Source: Jeotgalibacillus sp. R-1-5s-1
GTDB lineage: Bacteria; Bacillota; Bacilli; Bacillales; Jeotgalibacillaceae
Assembly (NCBI RefSeq): GCF_004405105.1
Contig: NZ_SORW01000007.1
Span: 18,811-82,810 of the forward strand
Length of the DNA stretch: 64,000 bases
Direction: 5' to 3'
Positions 10,928 to 19,983 of this stretch are shown here, in pieces (the stretch's first letter is position 1; each line of letters opens with the position of its first letter). The translations under genes and the position numbers were made by a program. The notes beneath the pieces were generated by a model, which saw only the letters and a program-made list of their open reading frames with translations, had not been told where the DNA came from and made no database searches.

Positions 10928-12367
10928 TTAGTTCCTCCCTTGAAGTCGCTCATATAGAGTCTGATATTCGCCTGCTGAACGTGCCCAGCTGTAATCACCG
11001 GACATGGCATTTTCCTGCAGCTTCGGCCAGACGTTCTGATCCTTATAGTAGGAGAGCGCCCGTTTAATCGTGTGCTTCATATCATGTGCATTGTAATTTG
11101 AAAACGTGAACCCGTTACCAGACTTGTCTGCTTCATTCCAGGAATGAACGGTATCATTCAATCCACCCGTTTCACGGACAATCGGAATGGTCCCGTACTG
11201 CAGGGAAATAAGCTGACTCAGTCCACACGGTTCAAACAGCGACGGCATTAAGAAGTAATCAGCACCGGCATAAATCCGGTGGGCAAGCGCTTCTGAGAAT
11301 CCGATATAAACACCGGTTTTCTCAGGAAATGCAGTGGCAAGATAATTAAAATAGCCTTCAAATTCAGGATCACCGCTTCCTAACACAACAAGCTGGAAAG
11401 CCTCCTCATTAATCAGTTCATGCATGACGCGCTTAACGAGAGACAGCCCTTTTTGTTCGGTCAGCCTGGTGACCATCGCGATCACAGGGACAGAGTCTGT
11501 CACAGGCAGGTTGAATTCTTTCTGCAGTGCTTCTTTATTTTTCTTCTTATTCTTCACCGTTTTCCACGTGTACGGTTTTGCGATATATGAATCATGCTCA
11601 GGGTGATAGCTTTCTGTATCAATCCCGTTTAAAATACCTGACAGCTTAAAGGACTGATCACGTAAAAGTCCATCCAGCTTTTCACCGAAGAAATGGGTCT
11701 GAATTTCGTCTTTATATGTCGGGCTCACCGTTGTAAGTGCATTAGAACTTAAAATTGCCCCCTTCATAAAGCTTACCGCACCGTTAAACTCAAGCTCACC
11801 GGAATGGAAATAGTGATCTTCAAGGTTTAACAGATCGCCAAGAATATTTTGAGGGAAGAGACCCTGAAATTGCAGATTGTGAATCGTAAAGACTGTTTTC
11901 ATGGATTTATAAAATGAGTCCTGTTTATATTTACGGTCCAGCAGAAACGGAACCATGCCTGTATGCCAGTCGTGACAGTGAATCACATCCGGTTTAAATG
12001 GAATGACAGGAAGTGTATCAAGAACGGCACGGCTGAAAAAGGCAAAACGTTCGCCGTCATCATAATGTCCGTAAAGAGAATCACGCTTAAAATAGTATTC
12101 ATTATCAATCAGATAATAGGTAATCCCTCCGTGCTCAAGTGTTTCGATGCCGCAATACTGATTGCGCCAGCCGACCTGAACAGTAATCGTCTTGATTTTC
12201 TTAGCTTTTGAAAGCAGCTCGTCTGAGGTCAGGGAGTACTTGGGTAACATGACTCTGACATCAGTACCGAGTTTTTTTAATTCCTTAGGAAGAGCCCCGG
12301 CGACGTCACCGAGGCCTCCTGATTTTACGAATGGTGCACATTCTGAAACGGCGAAGAGGACTTTCAT
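10928..12367 (-). CDS. glgA: glycogen synthase GlgA (ADP-glucose type)
   Basis: GlgA is the GT5 retaining glucosyltransferase that adds glucose from ADP-glucose to growing alpha-1,4 chains. The 479-residue protein starts [22 protein letters not shown], with Lys15 of the KxGGL ADP-glucose motif. The C-terminal Rossmann domain carries [15 protein letters not shown] and the catalytic Glu within EPCGL (about residue 377). The start overlaps the glgD stop by ATGA, indicating translational coupling. Confidence 0.97.
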   Translation of the reverse strand: MKVLFAVSECAPFVKSGGLGDVAGALPKELKKLGTDVRVMLPKYSLTSDELLSKAKKIKTITVQVGWRNQYCGIETLEHGGITYYLIDNEYYFKRDSLYGHYDDGERFAFFSRAVLDTLPVIPFKPDVIHCHDWHTGMVPFLLDRKYKQDSFYKSMKTVFTIHNLQFQGLFPQNILGDLLNLEDHYFHSGELEFNGAVSFMKGAILSSNALTTVSPTYKDEIQTHFFGEKLDGLLRDQSFKLSGILNGIDTESYHPEHDSYIAKPYTWKTVKNKKKNKEALQKEFNLPVTDSVPVIAMVTRLTEQKGLSLVKRVMHELINEEAFQLVVLGSGDPEFEGYFNYLATAFPEKTGVYIGFSEALAHRIYAGADYFLMPSLFEPCGLSQLISLQYGTIPIVRETGGLNDTVHSWNEADKSGNGFTFSNYNAHDMKHTIKRALSYYKDQNVWPKLQENAMSGDYSWARSAGEYQTLYERLQGRN

Positions 12368-13389
12368 TTAGCCACCGCCGCTTCACGGATGCTTCCTTTA
12401 CGCAGAACGAGCGGCTTTTCAGCAGTTCCTCTAAGTGTCGTTCCGTCAAGTACCTTTACGTCTTTATCTAAAATTACGTATTCGAGGGTACAGCCTTTTC
12501 CAATCTGGCTTTTTTGCATCACGATGCAATTTTTCACAACAGATTCTTTGCCAATTTTAACGGCACGTGACACAATACTGCTTTCAACTGTTCCTTCAAT
12601 GCTTGCGCCATTTGCAATCATGGAATCAGATACTTGTGCATTTGTTGCATATTTTGTTGGCGGCTCATCCTTTACCTTCGTGTAGATCGGGCGGTCTAAC
12701 GAGAATAGCTGGCTCCATGCAGCATGTCCGAGGAGATCCATCGAATGTTTAAAATAGGCAGGAATGGAATCAATAATCGCAGTGTAGCTTTTATGTTCAT
12801 ACGAGCCAATGTTGAAGCTGTGCAGAGGCTGTTTCACAACGTCTGACACACTGATAAATTGTGAAGTGCGTCGGTTTTCAATTAGCTCTACTAATAAAGA
12901 CTTGCTTAAAACATACATTTCAAGAGACTCGCCTTCATGCTGAATCTCTGTAATATCATAGTCATGGATCAGATGTTCAGCCAGCGCCTCCTCAAAATCT
13001 ACGTTCGTAATGACATAGCTGTTTGCAATGACCACGTAGTCCTGGTGGCTGCGCTTGAAAAATTCAATATGCTGCTCCAGGCGGGCAAATGAACCAATGC
13101 TGGTCGTTTCATTCGGCTCAAAGTAAGGAGGGAAGAAGAACAGACCGTCACGTTTACGGTCAAGGTCCCAGTTCTTCCCTGAGCCGATATGGTCCATTAA
13201 TGAGCGGTACTGGTGTTTTGGAAAAATAGCCACACTGCTCACGCCTGAATTCACCATATTGGATAAAACAAAATCAATAAACCGGTAGCGCCCGGCGAAG
13301 GGGATGGAGGCAACAGAACGGTTTAACGTTAAATCCTGAAGTCCCCCCATAACAGTAGCTGCATCAATGACTCCTAATAAACGGCTCAT
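12364..13389 (-). CDS. glgD: GlgD, glucose-1-phosphate adenylyltransferase-like subunit
   Basis: GlgD is the regulatory, catalytically degenerate partner of GlgC in Bacillales. The 341-residue protein retains the nucleotidyltransferase fold ([41 protein letters not shown]) but its N-terminus ([21 protein letters not shown]) lacks the glycine-rich GGxGxRL loop seen in GlgC. The C-terminal left-handed beta-helix hexapeptides ([19 protein letters not shown]...) begin near residue 250. It overlaps both glgC upstream and glgA downstream by 4 bases. Regulatory role follows from the family; no activity can be read from the sequence. Confidence 0.93.
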   Translation of the reverse strand: MSRLLGVIDAATVMGGLQDLTLNRSVASIPFAGRYRFIDFVLSNMVNSGVSSVAIFPKHQYRSLMDHIGSGKNWDLDRKRDGLFFFPPYFEPNETTSIGSFARLEQHIEFFKRSHQDYVVIANSYVITNVDFEEALAEHLIHDYDITEIQHEGESLEMYVLSKSLLVELIENRRTSQFISVSDVVKQPLHSFNIGSYEHKSYTAIIDSIPAYFKHSMDLLGHAAWSQLFSLDRPIYTKVKDEPPTKYATNAQVSDSMIANGASIEGTVESSIVSRAVKIGKESVVKNCIVMQKSQIGKGCTLEYVILDKDVKVLDGTTLRGTAEKPLVLRKGSIREAAVAK

Positions 13390-14543
13390 GCTGTCACATC
13401 CTTTCGAAGTTTTTCAACCATTTCCTGAGTCACCAGGATAATCTCACCTGATCCATCTTCGGGTTCAATCGTTACATCGTTTGGAACGGTAATATGCTCC
13501 GGTACAATAGCACGTCGGATGATCGCACCTTTCCCAATCACGGCATCCGGCATGATCACGGATTCTTCAATGATTGCATCTTCTTTAATCTGAACGCCCT
13601 GGAAAATAACAGAATGGCGAACCGTTCCTTCGATGATGCACCCTTCATTGATGAGTGAATCCTTTACGTCAGATGTCTGTGATAAGTATTGAGGCGGCTG
13701 ATTCGGGTTACGGGAATAGATTCTCCAGGAATGATCAAACAGATTCAGCCCCGGATTTTCTTCCAGCAGGTCCATATTGGCCTCCCACAAGCTCTTAACC
13801 GTACCAACATCCTTCCAATAACCTTCAAACGGATAAGCCATCAGGCGCTTACCTTCATTCAGGAATAAAGGAATCAGATCTTTACCAAAGTCATGCGAGG
13901 ATTCTTCATTCGTATTATCAAGTTCAAGATAATTCTTTAATGATTTCCAGTTAAAAATATAGATACCCATTGAAGCGAGGTTGCTTTTCGGCTCATCCGG
14001 CTTCTCATCAAATTCTTCGATTTCAAAGTCGGCATTTGTATTCATGATGCCAAATCTGCTCGCTTCTTCCCAAGGCACTTCAATGACTGAAATTGTTGCT
14101 TCCGCGTCATTCTGGATATGGTAATCAAGCATCTTTGAATAATCCATTTTATAAATGTGGTCACCGGACAGAATCAGGACGTATTCAGGATTATACTGCT
14201 CAATATAGTTCAGGTTCTGATAAATCGCATTTGCTGTACCGCTGTACCATTTCACACCGGATGCCTCTGTATAAGGAGGGAGGACGGTTACGCCGCCATT
14301 ACGGCGGTCAAGATCCCAGGCGCTGCCGATTCCAATATAGGAGTTCAGAACAAGCGGCTGATACTGTGTTAACACACCAACCGTGTCAATACCTGAGTTT
14401 GTGCAGTTACTTAACGTAAAATCAATGATCCGGTACTTACCGCCGAAAGGCACGGCAGGTTTTGCGATATTTGTTGTAAGAGAGTGAAGACGGCTTCCCT
14501 GACCACCTGCTAACAACATAGCAACACACTTCTTTTTAACCAT
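13386..14543 (-). CDS. glgC: glucose-1-phosphate adenylyltransferase GlgC
   Basis: GlgC makes ADP-glucose from ATP and glucose-1-phosphate, the committed step of glycogen synthesis. The 385-residue form begins [19 protein letters not shown], with the nucleotide-binding GGQGSRL loop at 12-18. [10 protein letters not shown] carries the metal-binding Asp, [10 protein letters not shown] and [15 protein letters not shown] are family-typical, and a hexapeptide beta-helix forms the C-terminus. The start at 14543 is chosen over an upstream in-frame GTG because AAGGAGCG lies 8 bases before it. It follows glgB by 22 bases. Confidence 0.97.
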   Translation of the reverse strand: MVKKKCVAMLLAGGQGSRLHSLTTNIAKPAVPFGGKYRIIDFTLSNCTNSGIDTVGVLTQYQPLVLNSYIGIGSAWDLDRRNGGVTVLPPYTEASGVKWYSGTANAIYQNLNYIEQYNPEYVLILSGDHIYKMDYSKMLDYHIQNDAEATISVIEVPWEEASRFGIMNTNADFEIEEFDEKPDEPKSNLASMGIYIFNWKSLKNYLELDNTNEESSHDFGKDLIPLFLNEGKRLMAYPFEGYWKDVGTVKSLWEANMDLLEENPGLNLFDHSWRIYSRNPNQPPQYLSQTSDVKDSLINEGCIIEGTVRHSVIFQGVQIKEDAIIEESVIMPDAVIGKGAIIRRAIVPEHITVPNDVTIEPEDGSGEIILVTQEMVEKLRKDVTA

Positions 14544-14565
14544 TATGTCACGCTCCTTGATTCTA

Positions 14566-16446
14566 TTATTTTTTTGCCGGTTTCCAAATTGTGATACCAA
14601 GTGGAGGTACCTTCATTGTTAAAGACTGCTTCCGGTGATGCATTGGCGTTTCTTCTGTTTCAATGGAATCAGTATTAAGATGATCCGTTCCACCAGCGTC
14701 TTTTTTGTCACTTGAGAAAACCTCTTCCCATTTCCCCTCAAAAGGCGCACCCAGCTGAAAAGCATCGTAACTGACATTTGTGAAGTTACAAACGACGATG
14801 AGCGTATCACTTTTTCTTTTTCCTCTGCGGATAAATGAATAAATACTCTGCTCTGCATTGTCAGCATCAATCCATTCAAACCCTTGAGGGTCGTGATCAA
14901 ACTCATGCAGTGCTTTGTGAGACAGATAAAAATCCATCAATTCTTTTGAAAAGTTGTCTGCCTGACGGTGAGATTCGTATTCCTTTAAAAACCAATCTAA
15001 TCCTTGTATATATTTCCATTCATCGAACTGAGCAAACTCAGAACCCATAAAAAGGAGCTTTTTACCCGGATGTACCATCATAAAACTGAGCAATAGGCGC
15101 CACTGCGCAAACTTTTCCCAGTACTCACCTGGCATCTTATGAAGCAGAGAGCGCTTACCATGCACGACTTCATCATGAGAAAACGGTAAAATATAATTTT
15201 CGGAATAAGCATAGACCATAGAAAACGTCAGCTTGTGATGATGATGTCTCCGTTCAAATGGATGATAGGACATATAATCCAGTACATCGTTCATCCAGCC
15301 CATGTTCCACTTATAATTGAATCCAAGTCCGCCTTCATGAACCGGACCGGTGACATTTGGCCAGTCTGTTGAATCCTCCGCCATCATAAGAAAGCGCGGA
15401 TTTTCCTGAAACACAGCTTTATTTAACTCCTGTAAAAACTCGACAGCATATGGATTCGATGTAAGAGGCTCGCTGTTAGCCCAGTGAAGAATATTGGCAA
15501 CTGCATCTACTCTCAGCCCATCAATGCGGAAGGTTTTCATCCAGTACAACGCATTTGAAATAAGGAAGCTTCGCACCTCACCTTTGGCAAGATTAAAGTT
15601 AGCCGTTCCCCATTCAAGATTTTCACGGTCGCTAAAGGACTCGTATTCATATAGAGGCTGCCCATCAAACAGATACAGCCCATGAGAATCCTTACAGAAA
15701 TGTCCTGGAACCCAGTCAAGCAGGACGCCGAGATCTTCCTGATGACAGCGGTCAATGAAATACATTAAATCGTGTGGCGTGCCAAAGCGGCTCGTTGGAG
15801 AATAATAGCCTGTTCCCTGATAGCCCCATGACGCGTCTAACGGGTGCTCGGTCAATGGAAGCAGCTCAATATGTGTGAAACCGCGTTCCTTTACATATGG
15901 AATCAGCTCATCAGCGTATTCACGATATGTATAGAAAGAACCGTCTTCTTTTTGCTTCCATGAATTTAAGTGAAGCTCATAAATGGCAAGCGGACGCTCA
16001 TAAATCGGACGCCTGCGACGAATACGCTGGCGGTATAGCTGATCCCCCCATTTATAGCCTGACAGGTCATATACAATAGAAGCCGTGTTTGGTCTCAGCT
16101 CTGAATAAACAGCGTAGGGGTCAGCTTTCATCAACACGTCTCCAGATTGTGTCGTGATGGCGTATTTATAAATTTCCCCTTCAAGATTGTCCCCAACCTC
16201 TGCCGTCCATATGCCTTCACGGTTTACCCGTTCCATTTCCAAATTCCCAGGCTGCCAGCCATTGAAGTCTCCAACGACTGAAACAGAACGGGCGTGAGGA
16301 GCCCAAACGGTAAAACGCGTTCCAGTTATTTTCTGTTTTTCTTTAATCAGGTGGGCGCCAAATACAGATTGTGCATTCTGCAAGGTTCCCTCGTGGAAAA
16401 GGTGGATATCATAATCACTAAGAAGCTGTTCCAAGGGAGCACTCAT
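14566..16446 (-). CDS. glgB: 1,4-alpha-glucan branching enzyme GlgB
   Basis: GlgB introduces alpha-1,6 branches into glycogen. It is a GH13 enzyme with an N-terminal CBM48 domain (about 15-125), an (alpha/beta)8 barrel and a C-terminal beta domain. Counting from the ATG at 16446 (626 residues), the nucleophile is Asp314 in DGLRVDAV, the acid/base Glu357 in MMAEDS and the third carboxylate Asp425 in SHDEVVHG. The start is ambiguous: an in-frame TTG at 16458 has no ribosome binding site, the ATG at 16446 has AAAGG too close, and a TTG at 16434 has GAAAGGATGAG well placed. First gene of the glgBCDAP operon. Confidence 0.95.
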   Translation of the reverse strand: MSAPLEQLLSDYDIHLFHEGTLQNAQSVFGAHLIKEKQKITGTRFTVWAPHARSVSVVGDFNGWQPGNLEMERVNREGIWTAEVGDNLEGEIYKYAITTQSGDVLMKADPYAVYSELRPNTASIVYDLSGYKWGDQLYRQRIRRRRPIYERPLAIYELHLNSWKQKEDGSFYTYREYADELIPYVKERGFTHIELLPLTEHPLDASWGYQGTGYYSPTSRFGTPHDLMYFIDRCHQEDLGVLLDWVPGHFCKDSHGLYLFDGQPLYEYESFSDRENLEWGTANFNLAKGEVRSFLISNALYWMKTFRIDGLRVDAVANILHWANSEPLTSNPYAVEFLQELNKAVFQENPRFLMMAEDSTDWPNVTGPVHEGGLGFNYKWNMGWMNDVLDYMSYHPFERRHHHHKLTFSMVYAYSENYILPFSHDEVVHGKRSLLHKMPGEYWEKFAQWRLLLSFMMVHPGKKLLFMGSEFAQFDEWKYIQGLDWFLKEYESHRQADNFSKELMDFYLSHKALHEFDHDPQGFEWIDADNAEQSIYSFIRRGKRKSDTLIVVCNFTNVSYDAFQLGAPFEGKWEEVFSSDKKDAGGTDHLNTDSIETEETPMHHRKQSLTMKVPPLGITIWKPAKK

Positions 16447-16473
16447 CCTTTCATACAATTGGTCTATACAATT

Positions 16474-16486
16474 TCTACAAAGTATA
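16474..16486 (-). promoter_or_regulatory. extended -10 promoter of the glg operon
   Basis: On the minus strand TGTTATACT places an extended -10 hexamer TATACT at 16481-16486; the start of transcription would be near 16474, about 27 bases from the glgB ATG. The -35 region is A-rich and poor, which is common for extended -10 promoters. Confidence 0.5.
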
Positions 16487-16539
16487 ACAATAATCCTCGT
16501 CTTTTTTTCGTTTTTTCTGAAATATTTAACGATTTTTTA

Positions 16540-16553
16540 TGTAAGCGTTTCCT
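16540..16553. promoter_or_regulatory. cre-like site (CcpA) upstream of glgB
   Basis: TGTAAGCGTTTCCT matches the degenerate catabolite-responsive consensus TGWAARCGYTWNCW at every position. It lies about 70 bases upstream of the predicted glg transcription start, a position more typical of CcpA activation than of roadblock or promoter-occlusion repression. The flanking bases are A/T-rich and hold no other gene. Confidence 0.6.
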
Positions 16554-16638
16554 GATATGCTTATAATGTGTGATAATATGCAGAAAATGTCAGTGCGGTT
16601 TGAATGTTTTTGGGAGAATAATATTTATTCGTAAAGTC

Positions 16639-16753
16639 GGGCAGGAGCCATCCTTCGCTTTCCGCGGCCGCGCGGTGAGCCAGCTAGTGCTACGCACTAC
16701 GCTGTCTCACCTGTCGCTTCTCTGCCGCAGGAGTCTCCGGATGGCTCCTGCCC
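16639..16753. repeat. structured dispersed element R1, copy b (115 bp)
   Basis: Terminal inverted repeats GGGCAGGAGCCATCC (16639-16653) and GGATGGCTCCTGCCC (16739-16753) are perfect. An inner hairpin has AGTGC/GCACT arms flanked by GGTGAG and CTCACC. The overall layout matches copy a, but the stem bases differ in a compensating way (AGCC/GGCT here, GGAC/GTCC there). Confidence 0.85.
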
Positions 16754-16816
16754 TTTGGAATGTGTATCCTGTATTATTTCAATCGTAAGTAATGAATTCC
16801 ACAACGGATAAGTAAA

Positions 16817-16916
16817 CCTGTCCCTTACCGCCACAGGAGTCTGCGGGGGAATCTGACCCTGTGTGGGATATAATCAACTCTTCTTGTGAAGAAAAGAAAT
16901 CGGGCAGGAGCCATCT
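16817..16916. repeat. two truncated R1 fragments
   Basis: 16817-16848 matches the right part of R1 (CCGCCACAGGAGTCTGCGG). 16901-16916 matches the left terminus (CGGGCAGGAGCCATC). They lie in reverse order relative to a full element and are not flanked by recognisable target duplications. Confidence 0.65.
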
Positions 16917-16936
16917 TTTCTAAGGAAGAGGAGGGG

Positions 16937-17047
16937 GTTCGTAAAATTAATGGGGAGGTTCGTAAGGTTTGGCTGGTGTTTCGCATTATTTTGAGTCTGG
17001 TTCGGAGAATGTTGAGCTTGTTTCGAAAGATATTGCACTTCTTTCAT
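16937..17047 (-). repeat. 21-base-periodic array C (core GTTCG on +, CGAAC on -)
   Basis: Cores start at 16937, 16958, 16979, 17000, 17021 and 17042, all steps exactly 21: GGTTCGTAA, GGTTCGTAA, GTTTCGCAT, GGTTCGGAG, GTTTCGAAA, CTTTCATAA. Read on the minus strand the array lies about 45 bases past the opuE terminator and has a CGAAC or CGAAAC core, similar to arrays A, E and F. Confidence 0.85.
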
Positions 17048-17092
17048 AAAATCATGAGTTTTGACTCAGGCTGAATGGTTTTCTGTAGCATG

Positions 17093-17124
17093 AAAAAACC
17101 TGCCCGGCTGATGCCGGACAGGTT
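17093..17124 (-). terminator. intrinsic terminator of opuE
   Basis: On the minus strand AACCTGTCCGGC pairs with GCCGGGCAGGTT around ATCA, followed by a T run. It begins 13 bases after the opuE stop. Confidence 0.9.
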
Positions 17125-17136
17125 GAGTGATAAAAA

Positions 17137-18639
17137 TTATTTGTTTGATTCAACCTCGTGAACTTTTTCGAATTCATCGAATCCGTCACGTACAGGCTGA
17201 CGAGAGTTTCCAGTTGTTAAGCTTACTACGATGATGGCAAGTAAACTTAGGAAGAATCCTGGAATCATTTCGTATAGGAATCCGCTCAGGTCGAATACGT
17301 ATACCCACAGGATAACGGTAATCGCACCAACGAGCATACCTGCAAGGGCACCCCAGCGGTTCATACGTTTCCAGTAAAGACTTAACAGGATAGCAGGCCC
17401 AAATGCAGAACCGAATCCTGCCCATGCGTTACTTACGATATCAAGAATCGTGCTGTCAGAGTCAAGTGACAGCAGGATGGCTACGATCGCAACAAGAAGA
17501 ACTGAAATACGTCCAACAAGTACAAGCTCTTTATCAGATGCACTGCGCTTCAGGAACGTGTTGTAAAAGTCTTCTGTCAGCGCACTTGATGTAACAAGCA
17601 GCTGGGAAGAAACTGTACTCATAATTGCTGCAAGAATCGCAGCAAGTAAGAAACCTGAAATTAATGGGTGGAACAATACCTGAGAATAGAAAACAAAGAT
17701 TGTTTCCGGATCTGCAAGCTCTGCTCCAGTGTTTGCAATATAAGCAATACCTGTTAGACCGGTGAATAATGCACCGATAATAGCGACGATCATCCAAGTC
17801 ATACCGATACGGCGTGCAGATTTTAAAGATTTAACATCTCTGATCGCCATAAAACGTACAATGATGTGAGGCTGTCCAAAGTAACCAAGCCCCCATGCCA
17901 TTAACCCGATAAATCCAAGGAAAGTCGTACCCTGGAAGAATGATGTCAATGTTGGATCAATCGCATTAATCGTATCGAATGTCGGGCCTACCCCGCCAAG
18001 TTCCATGAATGCCACAATTGGTACAAGAATAAGTGCCACGAACATAATACAACCCTGAACAAAGTCAGTGATACTAACAGCAAGGAATCCGCCAAATAGC
18101 GTATAAGCAAGTACGACACCTGCTGTTACAAAAAGTCCAAGCGTGTAATCCATTCCAAATGCACTTTCAAAAAGTACTCCACCTGAAACCATACCTGAAG
18201 ATGTGTAGACAGTGAAGAAAATAATGATGACAATTGCGGAAACGAAGCGCAAAATTTTTGTGTTATCTACAAAACGATTCTCAAAATAATCAGGAATTGT
18301 GATTGAATCATTTGCTACTTCTGTGTAAGTTCTTAAACGAGGTGCAACGAATAAATAGTTTAGATATGCCCCAATGGATAAACCAACCGCAATCCACATG
18401 CCCGAGATACCGGATACATAGATCGAGCCTGGTAGACCAAGCAGCATCCATCCACTCATGTCGGATGCGCCGGCAGAAAGTGCGGTTACACCCGGTCCAA
18501 GTTTCCTGCCTCCAAGCATATATTCTGATAAGTCGCCGGTTGATTTTTTATAAGCATAATAACCAATACCCAGCATGGCGATGAAATAAATCGCGAGTGA
18601 AATATAGACTTCAATTCCAATCTCAACGGCTTCCACCAA
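17137..18639 (-). CDS. opuE: sodium/proline symporter, OpuE/PutP type
   Basis: A 500-residue sodium:solute symporter of the SSS family with about 13 membrane segments. It imports proline with Na+. The family signature stretches ALSAGASDMSGWMLLGLPG (about 53-71) and GLMAWGLGYFGQPHIIVRFMA (about 247-267) are intact. Position next to the camS and gatCAB genes matches B. subtilis opuE, the osmoprotective transporter, rather than catabolic putP. The start is TTG (18637-18639) or the adjacent GTG, just after AAGGAGGAG. A sigma-B-type promoter lies upstream, consistent with an osmostress role. Confidence 0.9.
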   Translation of the reverse strand: MVEAVEIGIEVYISLAIYFIAMLGIGYYAYKKSTGDLSEYMLGGRKLGPGVTALSAGASDMSGWMLLGLPGSIYVSGISGMWIAVGLSIGAYLNYLFVAPRLRTYTEVANDSITIPDYFENRFVDNTKILRFVSAIVIIIFFTVYTSSGMVSGGVLFESAFGMDYTLGLFVTAGVVLAYTLFGGFLAVSITDFVQGCIMFVALILVPIVAFMELGGVGPTFDTINAIDPTLTSFFQGTTFLGFIGLMAWGLGYFGQPHIIVRFMAIRDVKSLKSARRIGMTWMIVAIIGALFTGLTGIAYIANTGAELADPETIFVFYSQVLFHPLISGFLLAAILAAIMSTVSSQLLVTSSALTEDFYNTFLKRSASDKELVLVGRISVLLVAIVAILLSLDSDSTILDIVSNAWAGFGSAFGPAILLSLYWKRMNRWGALAGMLVGAITVILWVYVFDLSGFLYEMIPGFFLSLLAIIVVSLTTGNSRQPVRDGFDEFEKVHEVESNK

Positions 18640-18713
18640 ATCTCCTCCTTGTAAAATGAATTTTTTGTGTCAATTGTTGCGTGACACTTACAGTTGCTAA
18701 ACCTAACAAATAA

Positions 18714-18739
18714 ATAACCAGGATTCAAGCAATCTAAAC
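18714..18739 (-). promoter_or_regulatory. candidate sigma-B promoter of opuE
   Basis: On the minus strand GTTTAG (18734-18739), 14 bases, GGTTAT (18714-18719). This is one mismatch per element from GTTTAA-N12-15-GGGTAT. The B. subtilis opuE gene also has a sigma-B promoter. Confidence 0.5.
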
Positions 18740-18904
18740 TGGATACAAATTGGTAAAATAGCCTCAGACCCTATAAAACATAAGGGATACAGCGATTTTT
18801 CAAAAAATAAAAGTAAAACTATTCTGAATATTTATAATACCTTTATTTTACTAGGCTTCCGGCGTTTTCTGCAAGCGATTTGTCATCTTTGTCACGGGTT
18901 TGTA

Positions 18905-18960
18905 AGGTGGACGGAGCGCCCGTTCTTTTTCACCGAAAAGAACGGGCGCTCCGTCCACCT
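18905..18960. repeat. GGACGGAGCG hairpin element H1
   Basis: A perfect inverted repeat with 25-base arms (18905-18929 and 18936-18960) and a 6-base loop. The core is GGACGGAGCGCCCGTTC. It lies between opuE and yueI, upstream of yueI. Confidence 0.9.
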
Positions 18961-19031
18961 GGGTCTTCAAGCATGCAAAAAAGCGCAATTTTTTATACAA
19001 TAGAAAAAGGTTAAAAGGAAAGGGTGACAGC

Positions 19032-19457
19032 ATGGCGCAAGGTAAACGCAATGTAGATGATTATCTTCAGGAAGGAATCTATGGTGCCAGAGAGACGCTG
19101 CCTGATGAAAGAAGAATGTACCTGACCTCGATTCGTGAACGGATTGAATACGCATTGTATCAAAATCAGATTAGAGAATCTGAAGTCTACCCGGAAATTG
19201 AAGAAGCGATGAAAAACCATAAAGAATTAAAGCTGTTTTTAAATGGCAATATGAGCTACCGTTTTATCTCGAAATATATTCAGCTTGCTGACAGGCATGG
19301 CGTTTCGTATCAGGTAGTGACCAACAAAGAACACAACTCTGAGTACGGGCTTGTCCTGTCACATCCTGATGCCGTGGATAAAGAAACCATCACACTGCCA
19401 AAACGTAATGCAGACAATGGAGCAGCACCGTCCTTTTGGGAGCGATTATTCAAATAA
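19032..19457 (+). CDS. yueI: YueI-family protein (DUF1694)
   Basis: The 141-residue protein matches the DUF1694/YueI family: VDDYLQEGIYGARETLPDERRMYLTS-type start, LFLNGNMSYRFISKYIQLADRHG in the middle, and a GLVLSH segment. No signal peptide or membrane segment is visible, so it is probably cytosolic. The function is unknown; nothing in the sequence suggests an enzyme. The ATG has AAAGGAAAGGGTGA upstream. It is bracketed by two GGACGGAGCG hairpins, H1 and H2, and has its own terminator. Confidence 0.85.
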   Translation: MAQGKRNVDDYLQEGIYGARETLPDERRMYLTSIRERIEYALYQNQIRESEVYPEIEEAMKNHKELKLFLNGNMSYRFISKYIQLADRHGVSYQVVTNKEHNSEYGLVLSHPDAVDKETITLPKRNADNGAAPSFWERLFK

Positions 19458-19513
19458 TCCTGTTTCTTCTATTTAAAATAGCAACAGGTGACAAAAAGCA
19501 GGCTGCCTGAGAG

Positions 19514-19550
19514 AAGTACCCGGGATGATTTTCCGGGTGCTTTTCTTTTT
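19514..19550 (+). terminator. intrinsic terminator after yueI
   Basis: AAGTACCCGG (19514-19523) pairs with CCGGGTGCTT (19533-19542), followed by TTTCTTTTT. Confidence 0.75.
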
Positions 19551-19604
19551 GGGGGACGGAGCGGCTGTTCTTTTTTCTGAAAAGGAACAGCCGCTCCGTC
19601 CCCC
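19551..19604. repeat. GGACGGAGCG hairpin element H2
   Basis: Perfect 20-base arms (19551-19570 and 19585-19604) around a T/A-rich loop. The stem base triplet after GCG is GCT paired with AGC, whereas H1 has CCC paired with GGG; base pairing is kept. Confidence 0.9.
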
Positions 19605-19680
19605 GGTTGCCTCTCTGTCACACTTTTTGGTATGATAAACAGTATTGTGAGTGTTCGAACATACACGGAGGTGAGTCACA

Positions 19681-19971
19681 ATGACGAAAATTACGACAGA
19701 TGAAGTGAAACACGTTGCCCATTTGGCGCGCTTGAACATCACTGAAGAGGAAGCAGCGAAGTTTGCTTACCAGCTTGGTGCGATTATTACATTTGCTGAG
19801 CAGCTGAATGAGCTTGATACAGATCACGTTGAACCGACAACGCATGTTCTTGAAATGAAGAATATTATGCGTGAAGATAAGTCAGTCGATGGACTGCCGC
19901 GCGAAAATGTACTAAAGAATGCACCGGATCACCAGGATGGCCAGGTGAAGGTGCCGACTATTTTGGAATAG
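19681..19971 (+). CDS. gatC: Asp-tRNA(Asn)/Glu-tRNA(Gln) amidotransferase subunit C
   Basis: GatC (96 residues) is the small scaffold that holds GatA and GatB together in the GatCAB complex, which converts mischarged Glu-tRNA(Gln) and Asp-tRNA(Asn) to the correct amide. The conserved [17 protein letters not shown] start and [10 protein letters not shown] middle are present. It leads the gatCAB operon, with gatA 12 bases downstream. A TTGCCT...TATGAT promoter with an 18-base spacer is visible around 19607-19636. Confidence 0.97.
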   Translation: MTKITTDEVKHVAHLARLNITEEEAAKFAYQLGAIITFAEQLNELDTDHVEPTTHVLEMKNIMREDKSVDGLPRENVLKNAPDHQDGQVKVPTILE

Positions 19972-19983
19972 GGAGGGCCACTC

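Noticed and set aside
14544..14600. N-terminal extension of glgC
   Set aside because: The 19 extra residues are not conserved and the strong AAGGAGCG site lies just before the ATG at 14543.
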